Below, one piece after another: positions 39,501 through 48,486 of a stretch of DNA of 64,000 nt (position 1 is the stretch's first letter; each line of letters begins with the position of its first letter). The stretch lies in NCBI RefSeq assembly GCF_964355755.1, contig NC_092672.1, forward strand, positions 4,712,001-4,776,000, read 5' to 3'. Position numbers and translations under genes: made by a program. The stretch comes from Antedon mediterranea. Taxonomy: Eukaryota; Echinodermata; Crinoidea; Comatulida; Antedonidae. The notes under the pieces are model-generated. The model did no database searches and had not been told where the DNA came from. It saw only the letters and a list, made by a program, of their open reading frames with translations.

Positions 39501-42500
39501 TGGCTATGAGCGCTCACTGGCTAAACCCAGGGGCCCCAGAGCTTAAGGGGCCCCAGAGCTTAAGGGCCCCAGAGTCCAATGCAACTACCCAGCGTTGGAG
39601 GGCCCCTTGGGAGTGCTAAACCACAGGCTTTTTCCACATGCGTTACGCCACTGTTCTGTTTCAGAAATCAATCATAAGTGAATTGTACTTTTTCGAAAGA
39701 CAATACTTACAGTTCTAATTGGTAATACTCCAACCAGTATTGGGCCTTATATCCATTTTCAGTTTCAGTTAGAATGGTGTTCCATTGTTCTCGCCCAAAG
39801 TCAAGGTTATTATTGTAATGCATCTGAGATGAAAAACAACCATTAAAATAATTTGTTTAAAGATACATTGTCAACCTAAAAAATTTGTTTTAAACATTTT
39901 TTTTTTAATATGCCATTTTCATGTTGCGTATTAGTTATTCACTTTGACCTAAAACTTTGATCTGAAAAAAAAAAAGATTTACCTGAAAAAAATGTATTTA
40001 AAGCAAAAAATACCTCAATTGTCTTAAGTGAAATAACCATTTGTTTTGGTCTTTTTTTTACAGAAGTGAATAACTTTATTAAAACTGTCCTATTTAAAGT
40101 CTGATTTTATTCATCTTCATTTTTCATGTTTTTGGGGGACAATACATCTTTAAACCTTCATTGAATAAAACTTTTGTCTTTCTTTAAACCAAATTTAGGA
40201 ACATATTATTTACCTCAACTTTAGCCCAGTATTTTTGTAGAGTATACAAACTGTCTCCCTGGCCTCCAAAGTCTGTATATGCAATGAAAAATATGTTACA
40301 TTATATTATGTTATTATGTTACATTAATTACATTATACATAATGAAAGAAAATAAAAAATCTTTATTTTTCTATATTTTATGTTTTAATTTTTCCTCAAA
40401 AATAAAAATACTCACATTGATTCATAAAATCAATTGCTCTCTGAACTGTGTCACGGAATTCTTGCAGAGCAACAGTTGCAGTAGATTTCCATTCAATTCG
40501 TCTTTTAAGATAATTTAGCCACGCTGTCCAAAAGTCTAAGTACTCGTTAGAACCGGAGAAGCCAGCTAGTATAGCTTCTTCGCAAACACCTGTGGAACAA
40601 GGGATGTATACAAAATTGTGTTCTTAAAAAGAATCCGATAAGATAAGGGTTAAATTAATGTTTTGTTTCTATATATTTAGGCAAATTGCCAAGGATAACC
40701 ATAAGCGAATTCATTCACTATCCTTCTTAAGGGTGGAAATCCTGTTCACAAGACAAACATATACACAAGATGCTCTATATAAAACAAAGTCTTATTACAA
40801 GTCTTTAGGAGTGGAGTTGTAATTTGTCATTAGAAAAAATCCTGACATGGCATGACAGGACTTGAACCCTTGGATTGGTAGCCAAGCATCATAACCACCA
40901 AGCCACAACTCCACTCCAATGTACATACACTTTCCTTCTGAATACAGTGAAAAATAGATATATAGACATCTGAAATATCAATTATAATATAGCTTTTACC
41001 TAATATGTCTGTATGTGGCTGTTTTAATCTCTCCATTGCACGCATATACCCAATCCAAAGCTCTGCAGACCAAGGACAATTTCTAACAGCTCTTTTATGA
41101 ATGTTTAGAAGGCTTTGACAATCATTTTGGTTCTTTTCTTTATTCACAACATCTCTTTCTGGTTTTTGGAGACTTTCAACATCTGTCATCATCTCTTCTT
41201 TTCCTCCCAGAGGTTGATGGTACCGATAGAACACATTTTCATCGTCTTTTAATTCTTTTGCGTGATTCACTCTATAATCCTCATCCTAAGAGTAAAATAA
41301 AAATATATTGGTACTATGGCTTGGTCGTTTACATGCTTGCTTATCAATCCGAGGGTTTTTAGTTCAAATCCTGTGACAGATCCAGGATTTATCTGAGGTT
41401 CATATGGGTTTAGAAAGCACGAGTTGCAGTTGCATTGTTGAAAGGAAGATATTTTGCACAAAATCAGAGATGAATTTAGATGTATGTATGCCCAGTAGTA
41501 ACAAAATGATCCAAGGTTAATTAAAATTGATTCAATGAAACTTACCATAGCTTTAGTGTAGGCCTGCCATAGAGAAGCATTCAGGCAGTTTTCAACCAGC
41601 GCTCGTTCATATATACATTGTAGCCTTTTAATGTCACCCTTAGACTGGAGTGCTCTGATGTAATTTTCATACTCTGCTAGCCTAGGAGCTTCGGCTTTAT
41701 TCTATTAAAACACAGAGGAGACAGTGAGAAGTGACTTCCACAAGATACACACTTAATTTTATACTGTACATATTTCTATATGTTTATACTGTTGAGTGGT
41801 TTAATATGTTTTTTGTACTGTTTTACTGCACCAGTCTTTGTGAGTGCAACTGTTCTAAATCTCTGCCTACACTATCAAACTTTGTGTGACAAAAAAAAAG
41901 TTGATATATATATCCATATATGCACATGATGATGTCATATCACTACCATATCTAGGCACATCACCTTTTTTTTTTTGTCATACAAGTTTGATAGTGTAGA
42001 CAGAGCTTCGTCTCCTTGAAATATAACCGTTCATCATTCACCTCATGCCATTATTTGTACCATTACACTCATAAAAATGTGTATTTATATTTGTATAATA
42101 TTAGTTTTTTTAAACAAATTCTAGAAATCACTTCAAATTGAACCACTTACAAGAGCTATTTCATATTTATGATAAGCTTTAAGCTGACACAAAGCTTTGT
42201 TGTAATCATCCGTGATTTCTTTAGGAACTCCATCGGTCAAAAACTCCTGAAATTCAAGATAGGTTTCTTCCATGGCTGTAGAAAAAAATAAAGAAAAATT
42301 ATCAAATAACTACAAAACATGACAATGTGAGTTTTGGTTAGCAAAAATAAGAGATTTAAGATTTTAAATAAGTAATTCATAAACACAGTATTGCATTTTG
42401 AAGAAAACTATTGTAGTATGCTATCATGTTACCACAAGCTTATAGCTAGGGGATGTTTAGGGGTTAAACAGAAACGCCCACTTTTCCCCACAGAAGAGCA

Positions 42501-45349
42501 TTTTTCAAACTACAGACTAACAGCAGTTCAACTGCTAACAAATAGCACTTGACTATTGTGTGAATACCCTATGAAATTAAAAGAAATTATTTTTTATTTA
42601 TTTATTTCACCTTATTTATAGAGGGTGATCCCAAACAGTGTATGCTTAAAATCAAGGGGTCCTCTTGATGAGTTTATGATAAGTGTCTGTGTGTGACAGT
42701 GGCTGTGTGACACCGGGGTAACCCCTAATCATCTCGAAAGATATACTAGGTTCTTTAAAGTGCACATGAGCCAGATTTTGATTATCTCACTAAATAATCT
42801 CTTTTCTACTTACTAAGAAGAGGTGTAGAAAGCTGTCTTTTAAAGAGGCTTTCAATTCGCTTTTCTTGTTCCTCTAATTTCGTCTGTTCTTCACTTGTTT
42901 GAACAGCTCCAATCTGGGGCTGTAATTAATATCAGCCTTAGTTAGTGCTTATAGAAATTGTACAAATACTGAAAACTTAAGAGGTCTTTAATTGGAAACC
43001 TTACGTTATCATTATATCTTATTCTTTAATCTGAACCAAAGAGATACTATTAAACTACTGTACTAGAGTGTCAACTCCCTACACAATCATAGCTCACTAT
43101 GAAGAATATAGCTGCACCAATCAATTGCCACTCTTGTAGTTTAATACTATCTCTATGATCCAAGCACAAACCTGCAAACTCTGCAGTATGGCATTTTCAA
43201 AAACACGGTAAGAATCCCATATCAGTGAACCACGAGTAACATGAAGACCAGCAACAGAGACCGCCCTTTCATATGTATCCCGTGCTTTAGCGAGACCCGC
43301 TTCTGTTCCAATGCCACCAATGGTGAACTGACAGTACTCTAGCCAAAGACTAACAGCTATAAAAAAAATGTATCAATTATAATATACAGTATTAATTATT
43401 TTCATTTATTAATTTCATTTTTATCTTGTGGTAAACATAACTGGCAATTTAATTTTCATAACTGATTTTATTATAAATTTGTAAAAAAAATATAGAACAT
43501 TGGTTCATTTTTTTTCCAATTTTAGGCCTCCCAAATATTTCAAAATCCGGGATCTGCCACTATTATCCCAGTTATAATGTAGTTCATATGCTACCAGTCA
43601 AAGTCAACCCTCTTACTGTATGCGTATAAAGGGAGAATGGAAATGAAAACATATACAAATTTATGAACACAAACTACTGTAATAGCAAATGGTATATAAT
43701 GTATTTATGGTGACTATAATCTGAAATAAGGTCCTTACAAAGGTAATCAGAAACAGCTCTGTCAAGCAGCTCAAGCACTGCTTTCTTTTCATGTTCTGTT
43801 GAGGCTAACTTAATCTCATCTTGCACCCATTCCAACCACAACTCTATGGCAAATAAATAAATTGTTAATCATATGACAAAATACCCTGCATGAAGAAGCG
43901 CAATGATCTATAGGCTAAATAGATACTAGTTTCTGTTGGAGGTCAGGATCATGCCAGTTGCACAGCAAAAAGAGGTTCTAAAATCAGCACAGTTCACCTT
44001 TGACCTTATAGCAAGTGAATACACAAAAGATCTTAAATATAAATACTTTTGCATGTAAATAATACTTTAAATACGGTCGGGAGAATGCTAGTAGTATTAT
44101 AGGCATATCAAAGTCAATAGTATAGATCTAATAAAATACCTTCAGTGAGAGGAAATATCTGGGCCATTGCATTCCGTGCATCTCTTAGTTTTTCCAATTC
44201 CCCAGATTCTTTTAAGAATTTTATCAGTTTCACATGATTTTCGTATTCATAAGGGCTTTCTGTGACCTGAAATTAAAAAAAAAACAATAATTTCATTATT
44301 CTGGTATATATATAAAAACATCTTGATATATTGCAGTCAAGAACTAAATTGCATCAAAATTTACAAGTGAAAGGAACAAATGCAAAACAGATATAGGCTA
44401 GGCCTACATAATAAAATTAAAACAAAAGTAATTAGGCCTACTGACTGTACAATACAACAATATATTAAAAAACATTAAAATGTGATAATAATACACTTGT
44501 CAATTGTATGACCCACTATACAACCCCCGGGAGAGGTGCGTCATGGGTGCGTCATTTAGTTTACAAATAATTACTGACGCAGGGGTGTGTCAAAAAACCT
44601 AGATTAAAGCCTAAAGGTACGTCACATTAATGAATGATGGTGTGTCAATGTCCGTCACTTTACCACTAAAAATATCATAAAAAAACATGGTCATAGTGCG
44701 TCAAAAAAAAAATGCGTCTTGGTCACTTAAAGGTAGGTCACATTTTTTATGTGCGTCATGGTATTCATAAGGTATGACGCACATCGGACAAATGACGCAC
44801 CTCTCCCAGGGGGTCATACAATTGACAAGTGCATATTAATAAATAGGCAGCTTTATTAGTTACAATTTAGTTTCATTTTCTTATCGGATTATATTTCATG
44901 TCAGGCCTAAATATATTGTATTGTGTATATATATAGAGAATACGTCTTAACACTTTACTTACTTACTCACTGCGGAGGGGGTGGGTTGACTTTCAAAACA
45001 AATATTTCAACTGCTGTATAATGCGTTTATTAAATAATAATTTTCACATGGCTCTGGCCGATCCCTCTGGCCTATGCCGTCTCCTAAACTATTATACGTC
45101 ACAATATGAAAGTATCATTCAATAGCCAGTGCGTAGGCCTAGGCCTAAAACCACTCACTGATGTAACCCCATCGACCGGCCTGTTATCTGTGAAGCTATA
45201 CTTATCGCCGCCGCCTTGGCCTAGCCTAGCAGAAAGAAGCCTACCTTGTTGGTCAATTCTTGCTCCTGCAATTCGTTGTCTTCATCGTCTAAACTTGAAT
45301 CAGAGTCTTCGTTAGTTTCAGCTTCACATTCCATTTTATCGGTGTCCAT
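30588..45349 (-). CDS. SART3: SART3 / Prp24-like U4/U6 snRNP recycling factor (complete, 21 exons, 1018 aa)
   Basis: Exons: 45349-45245, 44266-44140, 43843-43739, 43356-43172, 42919-42814, 42275-42151, 41701-41546, 41285-41000, 40589-40416, 40272-40214, 39823-39711, 39430-39241, 38895-38581, 38084-37919, 37662-37541, 37119-37036, 36752-36636, 36317-36228, 36063-35980, 31276-31128 and 30786-30588 (3057 nt). All are AG/GT and in phase. SART3 re-anneals U4 and U6 snRNAs and is a scaffold for USP4/USP15 in the nucleus. Order: acidic N-terminus; HAT repeats in exons 2-12 (for example LWLEWVQDEI, IYERALVENCL, RAVRNCPWSAELW); a Lys/Arg-rich exon 13; two RRMs; and a C-terminal NADFAKMLLKK tail like the LSm-binding end of human SART3. 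The start MDTDKMECEAET follows no other in-frame Met exon. It is slightly longer than human (963). Confidence 0.98.
30901..31010 (+). mobile_element. MITE-A copy, 5' end degraded
   Basis: The body (GTGTGCCCAAATATTGTAGT) and the right end (GTTTGATAGTGTAGATAGAG) are clear and the left inverted repeat is eroded. It lies in the last SART3 intron. Confidence 0.75.
31541..35967. repeat. 19-bp x 233 minisatellite in SART3 intron 19
   Basis: The unit is GATCCCCTACTCTGTATAC with alternates GTAGAC and CCCTTAC. The array spans 4427 bp, exactly 233 x 19, so no unit carries an indel. On the SART3 strand it reads GTATACAGAGTAGGGGATC. It starts 13 nt after the exon 19 donor and makes up 94% of the 4703-bp intron; without it the intron would be 276 bp. 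GTAGAC units dominate the left half, GTATAC units the right, and CCCTTAC units occur only from about 34.87 to 35.91 kb. Being pure tandem without spacers, it is not CRISPR-like. Confidence 0.99.
35980..37662 (-). CDS. SART3: SART3 exons 15-19: RRM1 and first half of RRM2
   Basis: This is part of the 30588-45349 gene. Exon 15 holds RRM1 RNP2 (LTVFVKNLSYN) and exon 16 its RNP1 (KFRGYCYVEF). Exon 17 ends RRM1 with GRPIYVDPSVDKSK, closely matching the human linker. Exon 18 starts RRM2 with RNP2 KKLFVSGLP, and exon 19 carries its RNP1 (PKGLAFIEYE). Both RRMs have the aromatic or aliphatic residues expected at the RNA-facing positions, so RNA binding should be retained. Exon 19 is the one whose donor faces the 19-bp array. 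Confidence 0.95.
36387..36510 (+). mobile_element. MITE-A copy, short
   Basis: It runs from AAAGCTTTGTCTACACTAGC to GATAGTGTAGACAGAGCTTA, about 124 bp. It lies between SART3 exons 17 and 18. Confidence 0.88.
38106..38273 (+). mobile_element. MITE-A copy, complete
   Basis: The left end is slightly diverged (AACTATCTACACTATCAC) and the right end is TATAGACAGAGCTTTA. It lies between SART3 exons 13 and 14. Confidence 0.88.
38434..38573 (+). mobile_element. MITE-A copy abutting the SART3 exon 13 donor
   Basis: It runs from TAAGCTCTGTCTACACTATC to CAGTGTAGACAGAGCTTTA. On the gene strand exon 13 ends CGGAAG, followed by GTAAGAG and then the element's TAAAGCTCTGTC, so the insertion lies at about intron position +8. 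Confidence 0.92.
38581..38895 (-). CDS. SART3: SART3 exon 13: basic nuclear-localisation region
   Basis: This is part of the 30588-45349 gene: 105 codons, phase 0 at both ends, with no Cys and very rich in Lys, Arg, Glu and Asp (for example KRKKQEKKKQPEKKNGK). It sits between the HAT repeats and RRM1, where human SART3 has its nuclear-localisation and coiled basic segment. Sequence is poorly conserved but composition and position agree. Confidence 0.92.
39241..45349 (-). CDS. SART3: SART3 exons 1-12: acidic N-terminus and HAT-repeat domain
   Basis: This is part of the 30588-45349 gene. Exon 1 (35 codons) is acidic (EDSDSSLDDEDNELQ). Exons 2-12 hold roughly 12 half-a-TPR (HAT) helices pairs with the W..Y/F...E pattern, for example LWLEYCQFTIGGIG, APRLAEYENYI, FWTAWLNYLKRR and YWLEYYQLE. 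The HAT domain of SART3 dimerises and binds U6 snRNP proteins and USP4/USP15. Exon 8 (41285-41000) is longer than the human counterpart, with a polar insertion before NCPWSAELW. Confidence 0.95.
39491..39653. mobile_element. hAT-like non-autonomous element
   Basis: Ends are CAGTGGTGTA and TTACGCCACTG, which are imperfect inverted repeats of the CAGTGGCGTAA type common in hAT elements. A TTCTGTT direct repeat flanks it. Inside, GGGGCCCCAGAGCTTAA is tandemly repeated. It lies in the SART3 intron between exons 11 and 12. Confidence 0.7.
40807..40918 (-). mobile_element. tRNA-like SINE bracketed by a 13-bp inverted repeat
   Basis: The complement reads GGAGTTGTGGCTTGGTGGTT (A-box region), an anticodon-like arm CTTGG...CCAAG, then AGGGTTCAAGTCCTGTC (B-box). 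GGAGTGGAGTTGT occurs inverted at both borders. It is between SART3 exons 8 and 9. Confidence 0.65.
41310..41380 (+). mobile_element. tRNA-like SINE, diverged
   Basis: GGCTTGGTCGTTTACATG resembles an A-box and TTAGTTCAAATCCTGTGAC a B-box about 30 nt later. The layout matches the element at 40807-40918, on the opposite strand. It is in the next SART3 intron. Confidence 0.5.
41856..42008 (+). mobile_element. MITE-A copy, complete
   Basis: It runs from TAAATCTCTGCCTACACTAT to TAGTGTAGACAGAGCTT, with a long A/T stretch in both arms. It lies between SART3 exons 6 and 7. Confidence 0.87.
42590..42790 (-). mobile_element. Probable LINE 3' UTR and tail
   Basis: The minus strand ends in AAATAAATAAATAAAAA after GGGATCACCCTCTATAAAT, a typical 3' tail of CR1/RTE-like LINEs. 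Upstream, GATGATTAGGGGTTACCCC and GTGTCACACAGCC look like LINE 3' UTR. No coding part remains. Confidence 0.4.
44494..44834. mobile_element. TIR element with GTGCGTCA repeats
   Basis: CACTTGTCAATTGTATGACC at the left is matched by GGTCATACAATTGACAAGTG at the right, and GGGAGAGGTGCGTCA by TGACGCACCTCTCCC. The interior repeats TGCGTCA and GGTACGTCACATT in both orientations. It is about 340 bp, non-coding, and lies in SART3 intron 1. Confidence 0.9.
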
Positions 45350-45754
45350 TATACGCGTTTAAAATACTTAATTTCGCGGTAAAAATTCGAATGGATATTT
45401 TCACTCAAAACCAATGTGATAATCGGCCATTTTACGGAGATCGTCGATCGTACGTAAATGTTGAGGTCGCTCTATAAAATATTTATTGAGCCGAATTCTG
45501 ATTGGATAAAAGTTAGTTTGTGTGTTTGTTTTGAGTTCAAACTCCAACTAAATAGGAAAGTTTTAGTTTACTTTTTCTTTGGAGTTGGAACATTAAAATG
45601 TCAAACGTAGTACATTATAACTTACCATAGTTTTATTTCAATAAAAGTATAAATACATTCCGGTATGATACAAGCAAACACATAAGTTATGCCTACCTCC
45701 CTCTCTTACAAACTGATTGGTAATGTGATCGATTCCTCGACTCATTCTGCTGCC

Positions 45755-46090
45755 GTTTGATACAAGATACAAGATAACTTTATTGTAAAAATTTTTAACA
45801 ATTTCGATATATGTTTTGTACCTGAGTAGAATAAATAATACGATGTGATAACTATATAAATAAATACAAATGATACAAGTGACTATCTTGAAAAGTTTTT
45901 GTTAAATAAATTGCATGCTATGTACATTGGTGAAACTCTGAAACGGTTTGTGGTTATTTTTTTCTGTGTCAGTCTAACCCTTCCTGATCTACTTATAATG
46001 ATGTCTGAATGTAATGGGTGTGATGGGTCTTGCATAATTGTGTCAAATTTCTGAAGTATGAATGTATTAAACATTTCATCTAAAGGTTTC
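45755..46090 (-). mobile_element. LINE ORF2 C-terminal fragment with repeat tail
   Basis: The minus strand encodes MQDPSHPLHSDIIISRSGRV followed by RLTQKKITTNRFRVSPMYI. This is the layout of the end of CR1/jockey-type ORF2 proteins (HPLH...SRSGR...R.SF.P). It is followed by ACAATAAAGTTATCTTG and TATCTTGTATC repeats. It is heavily 5'-truncated. Confidence 0.65.
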
Positions 46091-46531
46091 AGTATTGTAA
46101 ATTATAATTAAAGTTACTCATACAAAATGTTACTAATTCTTATATATCTATCATTTACACATTAATTAGAGTTACACATAACTCTTTCAATAATTATTAT
46201 CTCTCTCATTTTTTAATAATAGATATTTCAACTGGACTCCTCGATTGAAACGTATATTACATAAAGTGAGCTCATAAAAACTAAAACCAAAAGCGGCGTA
46301 GATGTTTCATGCTTGTTTTGGATCGCAAAAGCATGAAATGATGACTGAAGCAAATTTCTTTCGAATTAAACCTCCGAAAAACGTTTGGACGAACACCACT
46401 GAAAATAGAGAGAATTTATTGTTATAAATTACGTCTTAAACAAAGTTGTCCTGAATATTTTGCACATAGCTATATAACATACCTTACCTATTGATTGAAA
46501 TAGATATATTGGTGACGTCACAAAAGCTTAT

Positions 46532-46592
46532 TAAAATCTCGAGTTATCTCTATCTTCAATATGGGCCGAAATGTTAAATAGCACGCCCTCTG
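46532..46592 (-). repeat. 60-bp dispersed repeat, copy 1
   Basis: AAATCTCGAGTTATCT, GGNCCGAAAT, then AAATAGCNCGCCCTCT occur here and again at 52513-52575 in the same orientation. This copy starts about 20 nt after the LRR gene's stop. Confidence 0.7.
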
Positions 46593-46609
46593 TTGATATC
46601 TGTATTTTT

Positions 46610-48486
46610 TTACAATAAAGAGAAAAGAATGCAATACTCACCGACGGCAATAACAACGACAGAAGCATTGATACAGGTCAACACGCCAGAGGTCACGGTT
46701 TCGCTGGTTCTGCCAATGCCTTCCCTACTCAAAATTGATTTCACCGACAAGTTTAGAACGACATAGACCAATGTAGTGATCTGAAATCGTTGTGCAAATT
46801 TGTTCTTGATTGGTCTAAAGTGGATATGGAGAAGAATGAGGCAAACGATCACCAGTACAGAGTACGCTATATCAATGTCTGAATAGTTTTCGTAATTGAC
46901 AATCAGCGCTAGAGCTGCTTTTGTAAATATCTCAAGAACTTCCCAGAACCAACAGCGCGGAGTGTACTCGACGTAAAAGAACGACAGATGGTGTTCTTGC
47001 TTTTGGTGCTGCTGCGGCCATTGACATCGCTGTTTCTGATCATGCTGTTGATTTTGCTGCTCTGTCTGCTCATAATCGATAGAGTTTAAGATATCTTGCA
47101 CAATGGCATCGTTATTAAATGCATGTTCTTCATTGTTCTCTCCACCAATATTGGAACAGTCTGTGCTCAGTAGCTGTTGATAACTATGATATCTACCAAA
47201 AGGAGGAGGTCGGCGACGTCGGCGAACATAATATAGAATGCACCCGATCGAAACCGGAAAACCAATCACGTACAGAAAAGAAAAATAACAAAGTATTAGG
47301 TAGGCATTTGTGCCTGTGTCATTGGATATGATAATGGAATAATCCATTTTCAACATCGTCCGCGTGCAACTTCCGTCGTGCGTCACGTTAAACGTACGAT
47401 ACGCCCACGGTCCTATAGCCATGATTCCCGAACATGTGTTTGCATAGGTAAAGTAGAGAAGTAGCAACACGACAAAGCACACCAAACCATTGGTAACTGG
47501 AAAATCAACATTTCGTTTTCGTTTTATGGTGACGATAATCACAGCGACGCATCCAAAGAGTATAATAACAACAGGAACACATATTGATAGCACTGCTTGC
47601 TTGTATGCATTCCAGGCGAATCCGTAAAAAATACATCTTGGGCTGAGCAGATTTATGTAGCCTACAATATCCAAATAGATGAATAAATTCCCGCCTATTG
47701 TTTTAGATAAATCGTTTCTTCTGACTGACAAAATTCCAATAATTTGATAATAATTAATGGCAATTTTAACGTACATACTTACAGATTTTATATTCAGTTT
47801 ATCATATTTTTGACGCAACATAGTTTGATATTTGAAAGTTAATGCTCCAATCAAAACAACGAGTAGTGTGATGACACTGAACATCAAAAGAAGGATGGTA
47901 GAATGAGGACACTTGTGACATTCGTAAAATAATGTGTAATAACCTTTTTTGCACACGACACATAGCCAGTCTTCGTAGCCTTCAGCACACGCGGCCAATG
48001 TCCCGTTAGATATGCAGCTTTTAGGACGGGGACATCTGTGCACAGATGGAATGGAGCCGTTGTATTTGACGTTCTTAAGCTCTTCTGGATAGGATACATC
48101 GAATGTGCTGTTGTTTAGCCCATTTATAAACTCATCATACTCAGCAGCAGGACTTCCAGAATGGTTACCATAAAAAATGCTGTTGGTGAAGTTCCAACTC
48201 CACCAGTATCCATTCTGTAGTTGTTGATATCCACCAGAACAATCTACTCCTTCTGAAGGACACGGAATACATTCCCCAAATCTTTCAAATCGATGGAACA
48301 TCGAACTGCAGTCGCAAGCGTTTAGGCCAGCGCAAGAGTCGGTTTGAGTACCCAGAGGACAAGCTAAGCAATTACTCATTGACGATGCCCCGGCTTCTGT
48401 AGAAAATGTTCCATTTGGACATCGTTTGCAGTCAGTTGTGTAATTTCCTGTTTTTACAAAGCCAAGCATATCTTGATAGTATCCGC
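46610..48486 (-). CDS. LRR receptor last exon: GCC2/GCC3 modules and polytopic membrane domain
   Basis: This is part of the 46610-58797 gene: 1877 nt in one exon, against 60-200 nt for the others. It opens with GGYYQDMLGFVKTGNYTTDC and a second CPNGTF module, then several NxS/T sites and paired Cys. Hydrophobic spans include ILLLMFSVITLLVVLIGALT, ICVPVVIILFGCVAVIIVTI, LVCFVVLLLLYFTYA, YLILCYFSFLYVIGFPVSIG, FTKAALALIV, YSVLVIVCLILLHIHF and CINASVVVIAVGEYCILFSL. A cytosolic-looking segment carries RRRRRPPPFGRYHS and a Gln/His-rich tract. The frame stays open upstream to 48691, but that part is MITE-B sequence and lies before the AG acceptor at 48487, so it is excluded. A compact single-exon membrane module suggests an exon-shuffled or retrotransposed origin (inference). 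Confidence 0.93.

Larger units (their letters stand above)
45350..46609. other. Interval between SART3 start and LRR-receptor stop
   Basis: It holds the SART3 promoter and 5' UTR (from 45350 upward) and the LRR gene's 3' UTR. A LINE fragment (45755-46090) lies in the middle. AATAAA on the minus strand at 46420-46415 is about 190 nt after the LRR stop and is a candidate polyadenylation signal. No promoter motif was recognised. Confidence 0.5.
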
